Assembly: GCA_963693365.1 (NCBI GenBank)
Contig: CAVNZM010000012.1
Coordinates: 2,480,001 to 2,544,000, forward strand
Origin: Amoebidium appalachense
Taxonomy: Eukaryota; Ichthyosporea
DNA: 64,000 nucleotides
Direction of reading: 5' to 3'
In this document: positions 62,086-64,000 of the stretch, piece by piece
How positions within the stretch are numbered: position 1 is the stretch's first letter
How the letters are laid out: each line of letters opens with the position of its first letter
Program-made: the position numbers and the translations under genes
Notes under the pieces: generated by a model
The model's database searches: none
Told to the model about the DNA's origin: nothing
What the model saw: only the letters and a program-made list of their open reading frames with translations

Positions 62086-62423
62086 AATAAAATTAATAAT
62101 AAAAATTATAATTCTGAACGTCTCTCGGGTGTGTGGGTTCTGAGCTGCTATGGCCAAGTTCGTGTGTTTGCATGTATTCAACCCCCCCCCCCCCCCCCCC
62201 CCCCCCCCAAACCCACACACGCACATACCAAAACATAAAAAAACTGGAAAACAAATCATAAAAATACAAGAAATATGATACATACATAACACGGATACAC
62301 CACCTATGTAGTAAATACGTGTACACATTGTGCCTTCCCCAGCATCGAAAATAACAATTCTCATGTTCCATTACCCTGGCTTTGAGCTCCTTATTCCATC
62401 CCCCTGGCCCTGTTTCCATCTCT
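49432..62423 (-). CDS. inositol polyphosphate 5-phosphatase with C-terminal C2-like region (multi-exon, 5' end unresolved)
   Basis: Mg-dependent phosphatase removing the 5-phosphate from inositol lipids or phosphates at membranes. Exons in order: 62423-62375 (tentative), 61999-61842, 60794-60653, 59788-59651, 59139-59013, 58294-58237, 57547-57480, 56909-56841, 55898-55740 (or -55752), unresolved part, 53586-53471, 52361-52212, 51233-51171, 50143-50069, 49491-49432 (TGA). Phases match from 61842 to 55740. Family motifs in order: [46 protein letters not shown] (catalytic), [25 protein letters not shown] and [12 protein letters not shown] (catalytic). The region after it ([41 protein letters not shown]) looks like C2 β-strands, as in SHIP-type enzymes; this is inference. 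One exon is missing or misread between 55740 and 53586, since the phases there do not join. The N-terminal WN motif was not found with confidence, and exon 61999-61842 has a frame conflict. Confidence 0.9.
50505..50537. repeat. poly-G run in a 5-phosphatase intron
   Basis: Poly-C on the coding strand, inside the intron between exons 51171 and 50143. Confidence 0.9.
51690..52050. repeat. 50-bp minisatellite, seven copies
   Basis: Unit contains TTACACGTGTATGCGTGTG then ACATACACATGTATATATAC. Seven near-identical copies, some 2 bp shorter. It lies inside the 5-phosphatase intron between exons 52212 and 51233. Open frames across it are a by-product of the period and not a protein. Confidence 0.92.
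52180..52880. repeat. G runs, (GGT)n and (GT)n around a 5-phosphatase exon
   Basis: The G run ending at 52208 lies four bases from the exon border (coding-strand C after the donor). Upstream of the exon are G runs (52395-52416), (GGT)n (52516-52545) and (GT)n (52612-52690). Confidence 0.88.
53990..54325. repeat. (CA)n-rich microsatellite block
   Basis: CA repeats with the purest run at about 54212-54300, in the unresolved part of the 5-phosphatase gene. Confidence 0.95.
56263..56693. repeat. C runs and a T-then-G run in one 5-phosphatase intron
   Basis: C runs at 56263-56297 and 56528-56547; T-rich 56622-56661 and G run 56662-56694. On the coding strand poly-C comes first and poly-G later. 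Confidence 0.9.
56924..57115. repeat. poly-G and (GA)n
   Basis: G-rich 56924-56946, then (GA)n to 57115. On the coding strand it is a CT/C polypyrimidine tract leading straight to the acceptor at 56910. Confidence 0.95.
57605..57736. repeat. poly-C blocks in a 5-phosphatase intron
   Basis: C runs at 57605-57634 and 57698-57736, poly-G on the coding strand, close to the acceptor of exon 57547. Confidence 0.9.
58480..58815. repeat. (GGGA)n, (GGAT)n, (GGCA)n and (GA)n
   Basis: Tetranucleotide arrays: GGAT at 58581-58610, GGGA/GGCA at 58618-58780, GA at 58790-58816, with poly-G at 58515-58538. Confidence 0.95.
59945..60020. repeat. poly-G then (GA)n
   Basis: G run 59945-59967 and GA to about 60021 in a 5-phosphatase intron. 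Confidence 0.95.
60810..60965. repeat. (GT)n microsatellite with GCGCGC block
   Basis: GT repeats containing a GCGCGC block at 60825-60837, directly upstream (coding sense) of exon 60794, so its acceptor is a (CA)n-rich sequence. Confidence 0.95.
62041..62085. repeat. (AAC)n microsatellite
   Basis: About 45 bp of AAC/AAT trinucleotides upstream (coding sense) of exon 61999. Confidence 0.95.
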
Positions 62424-62879
62424 CTGTGCCGCCACTTTACAAACAAGAAACCAACCATTTCCAACCACCCTATAAACCAACCACCGCTTCTCCCATTTTA
62501 GCGTCTGCGTGCTGAGCACCCGAGAGCCACATTTCTCAAATGAGTCTCACCAATCAAGAGACTCGATCAAATTGTGTCTAATTGCCGATTCGACATACGA
62601 CAGAGCGCGCCCTTTTCAGATCTCGGCTACACGGCGTCATGGAAATTGTGCACAGAATGACGTCACCAATGTGGCTCGCTGCCTAGCGGTTTAAATGGGA
62701 GTAGCGGTGGTTGCTGAAAGTTTCTACTTCAAACCCTTTAGGTGCCCAAACTGTCATCACATGTTTCTCTTCCTCGTTTTTTTCCAATTACTCTCCTTCC
62801 ACCCTTTTCTCCCCCTTTTCCCCCACGTGTTTTTCTCCATTCATCCATTATCCCTGCCTCCACCACCAATACACTCGAT

Positions 62880-62940
62880 CTCAACTTATCATCCCCCCCT
62901 CCCCCCTCTCCCCCCCTCTCCCCCCCCCCCCCCCCCTCTC

Positions 62941-62974
<34 letters not shown>

Positions 62975-63170
62975 CCCCCATCTTCTCCCCTCCCCCCCCA
63001 CTTCCCCACCCTCCCACCCTCCCCCCCCTCCCCCCTCCCCTCCCCCCTTCCTCACCTCCCCTCTCCCCTTCCCCCCTCTTCCCCCCTCCCCCCCCCAATC
63101 CTCTTTCCTCCCCTTCCCCCCCTCCCCCCCCCCCCCTCCCCCTCCCCCCCCCCCCCCCCCCACCCCCCAC
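62880..63170. repeat. C-rich pyrimidine tract
   Basis: Nearly 290 bases of C with scattered T and a few A; G/A-rich on the minus strand. Confidence 0.9.
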
Positions 63171-63309
63171 CTTAGCCACAGCATAAGCCGCACTGCCGAC
63201 CACAGCTGCGCCTGCCGGTCCACCCATCAACAGACCTGCAGCACCAGCCACAGCGACCATGGTCATACCCGTAGTGCCTAGCTCGGAGCTGCGCTTGGAA
63301 CTGACCCTC
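63171..63309 (-). CDS. possible exon with a Gly/Ala-rich hydrophobic segment
   Basis: Acceptor (catgtacag) at 63310 and donor AAG|GTGGGG after 63171 bracket a 46-codon open stretch on the minus strand: RVSSKRSSELGTTG, then a Gly/Ala/Val-rich hydrophobic segment with AAGLLMGGPAGAAVVG, ending AYAVAK. It could be an upstream exon of the 5-phosphatase gene or the end of another gene. Its phase does not join the tentative exon at 62423 directly. Family not recognised. Confidence 0.4.
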
Positions 63310-63334
63310 CTGTACATGTGAAAATCGATTGTGA

Positions 63335-63372
<38 letters not shown>

Positions 63373-63585
63373 GGGGGTTAAAATGTCATTCAGAGTACGA
63401 AGCACACATTCATGACTGACGACGCAATGCAGATTTGGCAAAGCTCAGAGTATGCATCACCGGGACGGGGGGGGGGGGGGGGGGGGGGGGGAGGGGGGGG
63501 GGGGGGGGGAGAGAGAGGCAGCGGAGGGGAGGCGGATGAATACATTTAATCGGTGTGTGTGTGTGTGTGTGTGTGTGTGTTGGGG

Positions 63586-63619
<34 letters not shown>

Positions 63620-64000
63620 GGGACGGGCGGGTAGGGAACAAAGTCAGAGAAAGCATAATTGGCGACAAAAATAGAGTCTCGGAGGCGGACAGGGAAGGGG
63701 GGGAAGGGGGGGGGGGGGGGGGAAGAATTCTCGTTCACGAAGAAGACCGACGCCACGAATACCAGGAAAGTGGGGGATCGGTGCCCCCCCACCCCCCCCT
63801 TCCGAGGGGGAGGGGGGAGGGGGGGGGGGGGGAAGGGAGGGGCGGAAATGAAAAAAGAAACGACAGACGCAAGTTGCCGAGTGTTTGATCAGATATGCCC
63901 CAATGCTGATCACCATGACTAATGTGCGGCCCGTTTTAGCAACGGTTTGCTCCCCGCGATGAAGCCGGCCGAAGGCCGTGTTTCATAGAAAATGAGATAT
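63310..64000. other. window end: G runs and repeat fragments, no gene seen
   Basis: G runs at 63337-63370, 63468-63510 and 63590-63618, (GT)n at 63553-63580, and a fragment near 63380-63445 that vaguely resembles the dispersed repeat. No supported exon. Confidence 0.5.

Overview
The window is nuclear DNA from an intron-rich eukaryote, most likely a single-celled protist. No operons, ribosome-binding sites, bacterial genes, CRISPR arrays, rRNA or convincing tRNA genes are visible. Genes are split by GT-AG introns, and the spaces within and between them are loaded with long poly-C/poly-G runs (up to 88 bases) and (CA)n, (GA)n, (CTT)n and similar microsatellites. I cannot assign the lineage from sequence alone. 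A secreted copper monooxygenase and an SQD2-like glycosyltransferase fit a microbial eukaryote that handles polysaccharides and glycolipids, but they do not fix the group.

Seven protein-coding genes can be supported. Left to right: (1) 163-7808 +, the 3' part of a proline-rich adaptor ending in an SH3 domain, eight exons visible; (2) 11165-12625 -, an intronless GT4 glycosyltransferase of SQD2 type; (3) 18711-19496 -, an intronless acidic protein with a C-terminal motif like protein-phosphatase-1 docking regions; (4) 28299-30644 +, a four-exon secreted lytic polysaccharide monooxygenase (LPMO) with a Thr-rich linker and Cys-rich tail; (5) 35321-35890 -, an intronless single-membrane-segment protein of unknown function; (6) 37198-44399 -, a complete six-exon RING-H2 E3 ubiquitin ligase of the RNF115/RNF126 type; (7) 49432-62423 -, an inositol-polyphosphate 5-phosphatase with a probable C-terminal C2-like region, at least 13 exons, 5' end not resolved.

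The gene-poor stretches are 7.8-11.2, 12.6-18.7, 19.5-28.3, 30.6-35.3, 35.9-37.2 and 44.4-49.4 kb. They hold microsatellites and several distinct repeats: an A-B-A'-B' double inverted repeat (20.5-21.7 kb), a 228-bp MITE-like element (23.0-23.25 kb), three copies of a GC-rich palindrome (22-23 kb), a 460-bp element built from GCAGAATAATTCTGC palindromes (45.8-46.2 kb), and a 50-bp minisatellite (51.7-52.05 kb). A dispersed repeat of about 100-150 bp also sits inside introns.

The genes do not form one pathway. The SH3 adaptor and the 5-phosphatase both belong to families used in membrane and phosphoinositide signalling, and the RING ligase to protein turnover. The most unusual observation is architectural: in about eleven introns, in three separate genes, a long poly-C run on the coding strand begins within about 5-30 bases of the 5' splice site, often with a complementary poly-G run nearer the 3' splice site.
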